A stretch of DNA of 64,000 nt from Trichomonas vaginalis G3. Its lineage: Eukaryota > Parabasalia > Trichomonadida > Trichomonadidae. The stretch spans positions 62,001 through 126,000 of the forward strand of contig NW_026529215.1 in assembly GCF_026262505.1 (NCBI RefSeq), given 5' to 3'. The notes below the pieces were generated by a model, which was not told where the DNA came from, made no database searches, and worked only from the letters and a program-made list of their open reading frames with translations. The position numbers were made by a program, and so were the translations under genes. Of this stretch, positions 14,258-24,380 are shown piece after piece. Numbering within the stretch: the stretch's first letter is position 1; every line of letters starts with the position of its first letter.

Positions 14258-14573
14258 CACCCAAACAATTGGTAACGTAAACGGAATAGGTGACAATGGC
14301 TACTCTAAAGATGATGTTCAAGATGGAGGAGGTCAAGGAAACTGCGGTTGTGGTGGCGGTTATTATGGAGGGAAGACATCAGAACACGAAGGATTTGAGT
14401 CAGATGTAGGAGGTAGTGGTGGAAGTTCCTACATTTCAGGCCACGATGGCTGTACTTCACATCGTTCTGGTTACCAGTTTTCTAATACAAAGATGCTAGC
14501 AGGAAATGAACGCATACCTCTTCCATCGGGAGACTATGCAATTGGTAACTATGGTGATGGTTATGTTAGAATT
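14258..14573 (+). pseudogene. Truncated copy of a glycine-rich (ALK/LTK-type) gene
   Basis: This 316-bp segment is nearly identical to positions about 23617-23935, the 3' third of the intact gene at 23097-24020. It encodes the same GGGYYGG, GGSSYISGH and GNYGDGY motifs with only a few substitutions. It starts abruptly inside the reading frame and loses similarity at 14573, so the N-terminal two thirds and the true C-terminus are missing. The remaining frame is still open, so the duplication looks recent. The MITE (14996-15780) and the 7.1-kb candidate element lie between this fragment and its parent. Confidence 0.85.
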
Positions 14574-14995
14574 CAAAATTTTAGATTTTCAGAAAAAAAT
14601 GTTGCCAGTCGAAATCAAAATTTGAGGTATTTTTTTAGAAGTTTCTCGAAAATATTCCAGAAAATTCTCATGAATCAAATGCTATTTATAAACTTACGTA
14701 AATAATATATCTATGAAAATTCAAGTGTGCAGGGGGTAACACCTCGGACTGAAGGGACAATTGAAAATTCCCTATAAAATATACTTAAAGCATAAAATAA
14801 GTATATTTTATAGGGAATTTTCAAGTGTGCTTTTTTTAAATGATCCTATGTTCAAATTTGACATGAAATATTTTAAATGAAAAATGTCATACAAATCATG
14901 AATACTAATCAATATAGAGTACCCGAAATATGTTGTAGACAACGTAAAAAGTTGTAGACATCTTTATACAGTGTGTTTACATTACAATTTTTTTC
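14574..14995. other. Spacer with one perfect long hairpin
   Basis: No gene seen. The short direct repeat TTCAAGTGTGC occurs at about 14719 and again just after the hairpin at 14761-14824. Confidence 0.5.
14761..14824. repeat. Perfect 27-bp inverted repeat (hairpin)
   Basis: The arms 14761-14787 and 14798-14824 are perfect reverse complements over 27 bp with a 10-nt loop. The arm begins TTGAAAATTCCCTATAAAAT. Its size matches the stem-loops in the hairpin arrays at 19489-19815 and 31144-32109, but it is solitary and its sequence is different. Confidence 0.95.
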
Positions 14996-15780
14996 TTAAG
15001 GGTGCCGAAAAGTGAAGTGAAAGCTATTATAAAAACAACACTTTTCAAACTCATAAAATGATTTTTATTTTGTTTTGTTTATATGAGTATAAACCGTAAG
15101 TGATGATGTATCATAGTATCATATTTAAACTAAGCGAAATCGATGTTTATGATTATAAGGTTATCGAAAACATACAAAAATTATACAAAATTTTTAAAAT
15201 CTGGAAAGAAAAAAGTGCATTTATCTCAAAATATGAGAATTGAAAATAAACTTTGTTCTGTAAAACTTTTAGTATAACTATTGAAATTTTTTGTTTAATG
15301 TATCTCACTGGCTTAAACACAATATTGGAGGACTAGATACAAATCTAATTAAACTTTGAATGTGACCATTTCGACTGGAAACCACTACCATTGGGTTTGT
15401 TCCCTAATGGTAATTAGCAGAATCCAGTGAGATGGTAGTGCAATCGGTCTTAGTTTTGAAGTTACTCACTAATTGCATCTCGACACTTTTTAACAAGTGC
15501 CAAATGTTTTCTATAAAATATCTAGTATCTTGTACCTAGATATCATTTCTGGAGTATCAGCCCCTGCCATGGAATAACCAGGGACTAGATAGGTGCGCAA
15601 GTTCGAAAATTGCGAAACAGTTTTCTTCATACTGGAAGTATCCAAGACCTCAATATCATAGAAATAAAAACCTTAGTATATACACTACTAATATATGTTT
15701 CAATATCATTAATATCTTTACTACAAATGAGTTATGAGCAATACTCGAAATCGCGTCACCTCACTTTCCGGCACCCTTAA
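14996..15780. mobile_element. MITE with 25-bp TIRs and TTAA ends
   Basis: The ends 14996-15020 and 15756-15780 are inverted repeats over 25 bp with two mismatches; the outer part reads TTAAGGGTGCCG. TTAA at each outer edge could be the target-site duplication, as for Kolobok or piggyBac superfamily elements. The 785-bp interior has no ORF of note and contains nested inverted repeats around 15300-15440 (TCTCACTGG against CCAGTGAGA). It is best read as a non-autonomous element. The superfamily is inferred from the TTAA only. Confidence 0.75.
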
Positions 15781-16074
15781 TAATGCAAAAAAATCTAGAT
15801 TTTCATCTTCCAAAATTTTATTATTTACAAACTTACCTAAAAATCACTTAAATAAATTACATAATTTCATAAAAATTATCACTTAAGGATACCCTTACGT
15901 GTCAGATTTTTTGCGCATACGAAGAAGTCATGCTAGACATGAGCTATAAACCTGAAATTTTAGCAACATATTTAAAACTTTTTAAACTACAATACACTTT
16001 AATATTCAAGAACAAAAATATTCTTTTTAGAAATTACATAATTATTTTATGTGAAATCTATATAAAAACATATT

Positions 16075-16307
16075 TTGCGAGCGTAACTTTTTTCTTTATA
16101 AGCACCTTATATGACTGATAAACTGTGAAGGCACATAATTGTTAATTCATAGAGTTGATATGTTTCCAAAATTGAGAGGAAATTTGAAAATTGAATACCC
16201 TTTCAATTCAATTTTCAAAAGATATCAGCTCCTTCAATAATTGAAGGACGATTTTGATCATTTGCTCTTAAAACAAGTATGCCATGGAGAAAAAGGTTAC
16301 GCTCGCA
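16075..16307. repeat. Small foldback element
   Basis: The arms 16075-16098 and 16284-16307 are inverted repeats of about 24 bp (TTGCGAGCGTAAC core) with one mismatch and one gap. Two shorter hairpins sit inside: TTGAAAATTGAAT against its complement near 16181-16216, and CCTTCAATAATTGAAGG near 16233. No coding capacity. It may be a mini-MITE nested in the larger candidate element. Confidence 0.6.
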
Positions 16308-17648
16308 ATCTGAAATATAACTATCATATAAAAAAATTAAATTTCTAATTTTTTACTCTATAGATATTATTGGCCACTTGTGTAATGCATAAAAGTTTAT
16401 GTCATATGCATACATTTGGAAGTATGGGAGACGAGGGAAATTACTTCTATGAGGCACTAGGATTTTTAAAAATTTCTCTATCGGACTCACCATTCAATTT
16501 CTCGAAAATTAAAAAAAATCAATAATAGCTAAAATGTATTATGCATAACAAATTTTAATGTTACACGGTATTTTTTGAACTTCATGACATGAATTTTCTT
16601 TAATATTTTTTTTGGATTTTTCTATGATTTATGCGATAGGCTGGAACAACATTGTAAGTGCAATGATATCATTTATAGAGAAATCTAAAACTTCAGCATT
16701 CAGAACTCGCAACCACAAAATATTCATTTGCTAAGTAAGTAAAGTTGATTAAGTTCGACACTTAGCTTTTATACGTAAAACCAAGTGTGTATTGTTATTT
16801 CTTGTTAAATTATTGAGAAAAAAATAAATTGTAAGAGAAACGATACTGATTATTGAAATAATATTGAGGGTAGCTGCAGATTTCTTCATTAACATGCCGG
16901 AAATTTGTTAATCTTGGTTTTCTATCATAAAATCTGTCGAAGAATCTAAAAACGGAGATATGAAATAGAGATCATGTAAATCTAGAGTATCCTGTCAGAA
17001 AAATAGACTAAGCATGTAACCCTTTTTTGGTCATAAACACTTTTTACCACTTAGTCATACAGATGATCATTAAATTTAAACGAGCACTTTTTGTCAGAAT
17101 TTATTCTTTTACAAAGACAGAAGATTTAGTATTATTTAATATTAGTGCTGTAGCAAAATTCAAAAAACGGTGAAAATTCAGTGAATTTGTGAATTCACAT
17201 TTTTTTTCGACATTTTTCTTGATATATCCATGCACATTAAGAACACAGCTTTGATACGCTTAAAAAAGCATATTTCATATGAAATTGTTAAAGAAATAAA
17301 CAATTTATATAAAAATTGCACTTATGGGCAGTTTAGATATATAATTTATATATAACATATATACAAATTCATAGACAAAGTGCAATAACTACAATGTTGT
17401 AGAAAATTACAGCAGAAATACTGACTTTTTGAAGGATAATAAGAATTCTTCTAAATATCTAATTAATCAAAGCAAATGATCAATATTCATGATATGTCAT
17501 CAGCAATAGCTAATTGATATTTTATTTTGTATTGATATTCATTTTTCTCATATTATACACGATTATATCTCTTTTTTTTTAAAAAAAGTTTTTATATTAG
17601 ACATGAAAGTTGAATTAATACAATTTTGTACTAGAGTTTGTTTGTATA
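16308..17648. other. AT-rich spacer, nothing recognised
   Basis: I see no gene, repeat array or strong inverted repeat. It lies inside the 7.1-kb candidate element. Confidence 0.5.
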
Positions 17649-17843
17649 TTAAATAATAATGATATATACTTCAACATATTGCGTCTCACCATTACCAAAA
17701 TGTAATTTTGCATACAATTTTCTTTCATTTAACAATGATGTTATTTGAAAAGTGATACTTCCATGATTATTGATTAATGTTCCATCATATATAGGAATTA
17801 ATGTTAAACAAGACACGCCCGCAGCTGGTTGCATTCGTAGCAT
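17649..17843 (-). CDS. Hypothetical 64-aa ORF
   Basis: An ATG-initiated frame whose base composition is less AT-rich than the flanks. TCACA immediately precedes the ATG and is only weakly Inr-like. The peptide contains PAAGVSCLTLIPIYDG and LHFGNGETQYVEVY, which reads like a beta-rich fragment of a larger protein, but no family is recognised. It is isolated inside transposon-derived sequence, so a chance ORF or gene fragment is as likely as a real gene. Confidence 0.2.
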   Translation of the reverse strand: MLRMQPAAGVSCLTLIPIYDGTLINNHGSITFQITSLLNERKLYAKLHFGNGETQYVEVYIIII

Positions 17844-18140
17844 TGTGATAAGGCTTATATATAAAGACTTCTCTCGATCAGCATTACGTCAAATGAATAT
17901 TGACCCATTATTTTGGCGATGCGCTAGTTCCAAGTAGAAATGCTTTGGTATATTTATGTTATGTCTATATGTTATGAATCATGGTATTATTGATAAAAAC
18001 GTTCTTAGTCATTAAATCAATCCTAGTATCTAAAGATATACCCAGATTTTCCTTACTTTTACCACCTCTCTAAAGCTGGGGACACCGCCTATCGTTGGGA
18101 GTAGCTATTAAATAGAACCACCAAGGGTATTTTTCGAACT

Positions 18141-18211
18141 GCCGGTGTAGTGTAGTGGAAACATCCGACATAATGGTTTATTATGCCAAGGTTTGATTCC
18201 AATTTAGCCAA
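18141..18211 (+). pseudogene. tRNA-like relic with A and B boxes
   Basis: The sequence has a good A box (TAGTGTAGTGG, from 18148) and a B box one base off consensus (GGTTTGATTCC, from 18190) at normal tRNA spacing, with T-runs just downstream as a possible Pol III terminator. The D-stem pairs fully. The T-stem pairs at only two of five positions, and the 3' acceptor strand does not pair with GCCGGTG at the 5' end. The middle can form a 5-bp stem with a 7-nt loop but lacks U33. It is therefore a degenerate tRNA or tRNA-derived sequence, not a working tRNA gene. Confidence 0.35.
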
Positions 18212-19488
18212 TTTTTTTCTTTTTTGGATCATGAATTTTTTTTTGGGTCACTATAAGATTTGTTTCATGTTCTAAATCTGCTGCATATGTAATCTATTTT
18301 TATTTACCTATTTTTTAAAAATCTATTGGATTGCCAAATTTGAATATATTTAAAATCATAAAAATCAAAAAAAACTATTAATATATGTTTTATGCATAGT
18401 GCCGATACTCAAATATCAGATTACTTAGATCCATGAATAATATCCGAATTTTTTTTCTTAAAATTAAACTTCAAAACTTCTTGCAATCTTATTCTTCATC
18501 AATTGTAAATTTTTTAAAACCATTTTTTAAAATAATTTTGCGTAAATTTTATTCTCATGTTGTTTTAATCGAAAATTGATACATTTTCAAAAAAATAATA
18601 TTGACTTATGAAATTCATTTTTAAGGTGAAATAGTATTGTTTTTATTAAAGTATATGAATAATATATAAAAAATTAATGAATAATATAAGCAGATTTTTA
18701 GTTTACAAAACAAATATGAGCAATGCAATTTTCAAACTTTTGCTGGCAATTTCGATATTGCTCAAGTTTGTAGTATTTGTGATACCTATAACATCGGCTT
18801 AATCAAAATTCGATTTTTCTTATGAGTTATTGAGAAAATTTGATTGCAATGAGAAGGATTTCGACGTTTTTGATAAACTAAGAGCTGAGCTTTAGGGGTT
18901 CAGTTCATTTATGGCTGTAGTTTGATGCGTAGATCTCTTTTTTATTGTAAATTCTTTCAGCATGGAGATCGAGAATGAATCTTTTGAGAACTTTATGAGT
19001 TTTTACACCCGTAAGAGGTCCTTCGAGGAAAGATAGTCCAGACTACATGAAGATGTGGGTTAACCAAAAAAATCCGATGGTTTCCCCATATTCATGTAGA
19101 TCTTCGAAAAAATGAGCACCAAAAAAGCCAAAAAAATAGGCTTTTTATTGGATTTGTACACTAGATCAATAACCTATTTAGGATCTGACACTCTTTTTAG
19201 CCAGAGATATGAGGTCCTTTCTAGGAAAACGATCTATTCATCCATAAAAAAAATGAATTATCGTTTTCCCCAGAAATTGTTGCATGCTAAGATCAGTCAT
19301 AATGTAAACCTCTCAATTTTATTGTCGTGGGAAGTATCTCAATTCCTTCAAAAAAATTGAAAAACTATTTAATTTTAAAAATATAATACTTTTAATTAGT
19401 TAATTAATTGGAGATATTTTAAAAAAATCACTTTTGATAATACTTTTGAGAACTTTAATTAAAAAAATATATTCAAAAATATCCAGGA
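18212..19488. other. AT-rich spacer, nothing recognised
   Basis: No convincing gene. The ORF at 19112-19360 is lysine-rich and compositionally like its AT-rich surroundings, and I do not call it. Confidence 0.45.
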
Positions 19489-19815
19489 TATCAAGAGGGA
19501 ATTGTTCCTTATGAGGTATATAGTTATGATGTATACCTCATAAGGAACAATTCCCTCCTTAAAATGAGAAAACTTGTTCGAAATTGTTTATCATTTCGAA
19601 CAAGTTTTCTCGTTTTTAATAGGAAACTAAAGGCTATGAGGCACTGATTATATATTAGTGCCTCATAGCCTTTAGTTCCTAATAGATAGCTGGGGAACTT
19701 TCTCCAAATGATAAGTTATTCAGAGAAAGTTTCCCAGCTATCAAGAGGGAATTGTTCCTTATGAGGTATATAGTTATGATGTATACCTCATAAGGAACAA
19801 TTCCCTCCTTAAAAT
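19489..19815. repeat. Four-hairpin cassette with 250-bp period (1.3 units)
   Basis: Five consecutive stem-loops. A: arms 19495-19520 and 19532-19557 (26 bp, perfect). B: 19566-19584 and 19593-19611 (19 bp, perfect). C: about 19620-19644 and 19658-19681 (one bulge). D: 19685-19704 and 19723-19742 (one mismatch). A': 19745-19770 and 19782-19807, an exact copy of A. The 77 bp of 19489-19565 recur at 19739-19815, exactly 250 bp later. The hairpins have unrelated sequences and almost no spacer. The layout matches the array at 31144-32109, which has the same period and hairpin count but a different sequence. Confidence 0.95.
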
Positions 19816-20537
19816 CGTATAAATTTTTATACTTATTAATCAACCATTCAAAATCATATTCCTCTGAAAAGTTATTTTATTAAAAATTTAGAATTTTAAT
19901 AAATATAGAGTTTGAATTTCATACAATACCTATATATTTTCAATAATGGAATTTGAAAACTATTCTCAAAAGTTCTCAGAAAACCTTTTTTCATTAATTT
20001 TAAGAAATCTGAGTATTAAATTAAGTGATAAATTCGTTTGACACTACTTTAATTTTTAAATTCAAAAAATTATATGTGCTTCTTAAAATGACTCAAAAAA
20101 AATTTATTATAAAATAATATATAATATTAAAAATACCACAACATTTTTTTACTTTACATAATCGTACTTCCTCGACGATTAATTTCCACTCAATTTCTAT
20201 CGTTGACCGAACTTAGCATGCAACAGTATAACTTTCTTTCATATTGTCGGTACTAACAATACAAGATTGTGTTGAAAAAAACTTAAATATGCATGAAAAT
20301 TAAATTTAATGTGTAAATATGATAAAAATTTCAACTTTACTAATAACATATATAAGTTTCTGATAGTTTAATATAGTTCATATTGATGTGACTGTAAACT
20401 ATATCAAAAAATATTTTTAAATATTGTTATGCAAATAATGGGATTTCTAAGGAAAAAATGATTATATTTGTTATATAAAGCAATCTTTTTAATTATTCAC
20501 TACGTTTATTACATTTTTTGTCGACCATTTACGTAAT

Positions 20538-21906
20538 ATGCCTCTACCAAGCAGACGCAAACAACAAAGTCGTGAAGCTAACGAAAAATCAATTGAAGCA
20601 AGAAAAAACTCCCAAGAAAAGAATGCGCCAAAGGAAGTCGATCCAAAACACTGGACTGCTTCTGTAATTGTTAATGGTGACTCTTATACTCGAGCAAGGA
20701 ATTTATTTCAAGATAACAATATTAAAGTGCCGAGTGAAAAAGAGTTTTTACCGTCATCAAAAAGAAATAGGTAAGGTAATACTAGAATATAAAGAGCAAT
20801 CTATTAAAAATGCTCAACAAACAATGAAGAAAGATACATTTTTAAGCACTGATTCGCATTATAATGTTGGCAGAAATGCTACAGCGTGCCAAAGTTTAAT
20901 GATGGACAACCGTGGAAAAGTTGTTGGTGAAACAACTGTTATAAAAAAGAGCTCTGGAGGAGACTTTGAAGGCCCATCCAACATGATGGAAACAGAATGT
21001 ACAAAGAGGATGATGTCAAATTTTGACTTTACAAATGTTTCCACAGTGGTTCATGACAATGACAATAAAACGAAAGCCATCATCCAGCAATATGCTCCGA
21101 ATGCTAAAATTACATTTGATCCTCGTCATTGTGTACGTGCAGTTGGCAGAGCTTTCGAAAAGCTTGAAAATGGTGGATATAAAGAAGCAGCAGGAAAAGA
21201 AACTGTTAATCAACAGAAAGAAAGTGAATCACAGCCAGCATTCCCAATCAAATCTAAAGCAGAAGAGCCGAAGAAACGTGGAAGACCATTAAAACACCAA
21301 GAAAAAGTATTTCATCAGATATATTCGAAAGTTATTAAGTGGTTCACTTTTATTATCATGCTTCCAATTGAAACAACGAAAAAAATTTTCCTATGGAAGA
21401 ATACATTAAATCATTTTATCGGAAGGCATGAAAATTGCCTTCACAAAAAAGACAAAGAATATCCTGTGTTTCAGCCACTTACAAAACCTGATTTAGCGAA
21501 GCAATTTCAACGTTTTACAGATGATGCCGCAAAGTTGATTCCAGAAATTGATCCTAATGCTCAAACACAACAAAATGAATCGATACATCACTCAATGCTT
21601 ACTCAGTGTCCCAAAGGAAACAACGCAAAATCGTTTGAAATGCGTACGACTGTTACAATTTTACAAAAAAACGAAGGAGAGAAATGCAAACAAGAAATAT
21701 ACAATCGTGTCAATAATTACCAAATATCTCCTTCAATCCGCGAACTCCAAAAACTTGAATATGAGAAAAATAAATCCAGAAATCAAAAGAAAGCTACACC
21801 AGAAACAAGAAAAGAGATCAACAAGGCAAGAAATGCAAAAAGATTTCCTAAGGATAACCCTACAGGTGATTACAGAGGAGGAAAGTGGACCCCACAAGAT
21901 ATCTAA
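20538..21906 (+). pseudogene. Frameshifted DDE transposase (Kolobok/MULE-like)
   Basis: The frame opens with ATG at 20538, and CCATTTA about 12 nt upstream resembles an Inr. It reads about 78 codons, shifts frame near 20760, then stays open to 21906; together about 455 codons. The N-terminus is basic (PLPSRRKQQSREANEKS). The catalytic region has STDSHYNVGRN, then GPSNMMETE, then VVHDNDNKTK, then DPRHCVRAVGR. The spaced Asp residues and a D-x-x-H motif after the second Asp fit the RNase-H-fold transposases of the Kolobok/MULE/hAT group. An AT-hook-like KKRGRPLK lies mid-protein and the tail is basic. Superfamily assignment is tentative, and the single frameshift probably inactivates this copy. 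Confidence 0.6.
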
Positions 21907-23096
21907 TTTTCAAATTTGAAATAAACACATATTTTCTTTGTATTTGAAAATATTTTTATATTATAAGATTTTGAACCTATAAGTAGCATGACAAAAATTA
22001 TATAATTTGCTCCTTTTTTATTTTAGTATACAAATATCCCATTTGTTATATGTTCGGTATATATATGATGATATTGTAATCAATTATGCTTAATGAAGCT
22101 TTATCCCGTGAACCCCTCATATTATTGGAAAATAAATAGCGAAAACATGTAGAGCTGCTATGTTCTCAAGTGTATGCTGATTTTTGGATTATTTCATGAA
22201 AACTAATGGCGGGATATCTTGCATTATTTAAAAAAATTGAACTATGCAAAAATAAATAGTATTATATTTTTCTCATGAAATGCTATTATGAGACAACCAT
22301 AAAAAACCATATGTTGTATTTTTATAATTTGATTGATTTTTTTTTACTATTTCATTAATCTTTATGAATAATAATTATTTTTAATATATGTGCTATTAAA
22401 ATTTCAAATTTTGACTAATATATCTAAGTTATCTGAACGAAACATTTAGAAAATATCATACTTACATTGAAATAGCAAGTAGAGCATATTAATAGCAAGT
22501 TTCTTGGCTTTATATCTATCATCTATTGTTGTTTGATCAAACAAAATTCACTCTATTATATGGTATCAATTAATTAAAACAATTTTTAATAGTTATTTAT
22601 TTAGTGCGAATAAGTGCAAACTCATAAATGAATAACTTAATAGTAGAAATGAATTATCTGATATAAATCTCACATTTTGTCCATCAGAAATACTTTAATT
22701 GCATACGCATAACTATTAGTAATACGTCTGGAGTGTCAATTAATAACAATCCCACAACAAGTAAAATTCAGATTTTTATTAAACTTATTTTTTCCTAAAA
22801 GTTTTCTCAAATTACTATATATACATATGTGGATAAAATAATAGTAATATTGTAAAAAATTAGATAATTTTTTTTATTTGAGAACCTCTCAAAAGTTCAT
22901 TCAATTTATCAATTGTTTCAGTTTGATGTATATTCATTTCTGGAGCCTAAAACTTTAGCAATCATGACAATATCATATTCTCTTTCTAACTACGCAATGT
23001 AAGGGTATCCTTAAATATTTAACCTTAAACGTGGATAAAGAAGCCGATATTATTTTGAATATGGAATCTGCCATTTACTCTTAAATTAACATTAAA
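21907..23096. other. AT-rich spacer with the right end of the candidate element
   Basis: No gene seen. The inverted terminal sequence GTAAGGGTATCC plus TTAA lies at 22999-23014, about 80 bp before the next gene. Confidence 0.5.
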
Positions 23097-24020
23097 ATGA
23101 TCTACATATTATTAGAACTATCATCAGCTATTGAAAAAAGAATAGAATATGAATATGAGCTTAATTGCAATCAAAGCTGTCAACCTTACGAAATCAATCT
23201 TAAAAAAGGAAGTTATTATATTGAATCATGGGGTGCTGCAGGTGGCGGCACAAAATCTGAAGCAGGACGTGGTGGCTATACAGCAGGATACATTGATATT
23301 AAATCTAATAAAAAAATTTATGTTGTTGTTGGTTGTCGAGGAGAAAATGCAACTAACAGCCTACCTAATAAACTTACAATCAAAAAAGGTGGTTGCGGTG
23401 GTGGAGGTAATGGAGGTAAGGGTTCTGCAAAATTTCGAGGTTATGCTGCAGGCTCAGGTGGTGGAGGTGCGACATCAGTTTATCTCATAAAAGGTGACAC
23501 AAGTTCACGAATTATGGTCTCGGCTGGTGGTGGCGGAGGCTATGAATGGTGTAGTGGTGGCCATGCAGGCGGATTAGTTGGAGGAAATTCAGTTGGTAAA
23601 GTGTACACAGCATATGGTGCTACCCAAACAAGAGGTAATAGAAACGGAATAGGTGACAATGGCTACTCTAAAGATGATGTTCAAAATGGAGGAGGTCAAG
23701 GAAACTGCGGTTGTGGTGGCGGTTATTATGGAGGGAAGACATCCGAACACGAAGGACTTGAGTCAGATGTAGGAGGTAGTGGTGGAAGTTCCTACATTTC
23801 CGGCCACGATGGCTGTACTTCACATCGTTCTGGTTACCAGTTTTCTAATACAAAGATGCTAGCAGGAAATGAACGCATACCTCTTCCATCGGGAGACTAT
23901 GCAATTGGTAACTATGGTGATGGTTACTTTAGAATAAGCTGCGTGAAATGTAACAATGTGCCAGCAACACAAGAACCGATAGATTACATGAATAAACCTC
24001 GAATATTCAAACGCGGATAA
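23097..24020 (+). CDS. Glycine-rich ALK/LTK-type domain protein
   Basis: A 307-aa protein starting at ATG 23097, with CCATTTA upstream as a weak Inr. It has a short lead (LNCNQSCQPYEINLKKG), then the hallmark of the ALK/LTK glycine-rich domain family: ESWGAAGGG near residue 43, GGYTAGYI, VVVGCRGEN, repeated GGGG blocks, RIMVSAGGGGG, GGHAGGLVGG, GCGGGYYGG, GGSSYISGHDGC and GNYGDGYFRI. No clear signal peptide or membrane segment. The C-terminus is basic (MNKPRIFKRG). The family is much expanded in trichomonads; its role there is unknown, and a surface or secreted role is only inferred. A truncated copy lies at 14258-14573, and five relatives follow downstream. Confidence 0.85.
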   Translation: MIYILLELSSAIEKRIEYEYELNCNQSCQPYEINLKKGSYYIESWGAAGGGTKSEAGRGGYTAGYIDIKSNKKIYVVVGCRGENATNSLPNKLTIKKGGCGGGGNGGKGSAKFRGYAAGSGGGGATSVYLIKGDTSSRIMVSAGGGGGYEWCSGGHAGGLVGGNSVGKVYTAYGATQTRGNRNGIGDNGYSKDDVQNGGGQGNCGCGGGYYGGKTSEHEGLESDVGGSGGSSYISGHDGCTSHRSGYQFSNTKMLAGNERIPLPSGDYAIGNYGDGYFRISCVKCNNVPATQEPIDYMNKPRIFKRG

Positions 24021-24380
24021 ATTTTATTTGTAAATTGTAATTTTACCATGATGAATAAAATTTTTGTTCCGCGTAGTGAGAATCTGCCAATAGAAAATGT
24101 ATTTGTATGGTGCATTTATATGACTTCTAGTTTATTATGACTTGGAATATTGAAAAAAAGTGTGAAATTTTAAGATCGCAAAGGTGCATTTGCAACTGAA
24201 TAACATATCTTTCAATTCTATTGTTTACATCTCAAAGGACCCTTTGGGACAGTTTTGAGTTATTTTAATAAAAATCAGACTGGGTAAATGAATTGTTAAT
24301 ATTTATTTCGTTTCAAAAATAACAAAAATCATTGAAAGCATAAAATTAATATCAAAAATTGATTTACAGTTTATTATTGA
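24021..24380. other. Intergenic spacer between convergent genes
   Basis: AT-rich 3'-flank shared by the plus-strand gene ending at 24020 and the minus-strand gene ending at 24381. Nothing further recognised. Confidence 0.5.

Larger units (their letters stand above)
15883..23014. mobile_element. Candidate 7.1-kb TTAA-flanked DNA transposon (Kolobok-like?)
   Basis: Both ends show TTAA followed inward by GGATACCCTTAC: at 15883-15898, and as its reverse complement at 22999-23014. That is a 12-bp terminal inverted repeat inside a TTAA target duplication. The interval carries a DDE-type transposase with a D-x-x-H motif (20538-21906), a hairpin cassette (19489-19815), a small foldback (16075-16307) and a tRNA-like relic. 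The TIR is short and the element unusually large, so two independent elements or chance similarity remain possible. The similar TTAAGGGTGCC ends of the nearby MITE suggest a related family. Confidence 0.45.

Noticed and set aside
14145-14336. Minus-strand 63-codon ORF over the glycine-rich fragment
   Set aside because: Shadow of the plus-strand pseudogene frame.
19112-19360. 82-codon ORF before the hairpin cassette
   Set aside because: Lysine- and isoleucine-rich, composition equal to the AT-rich surroundings, no conserved motif.
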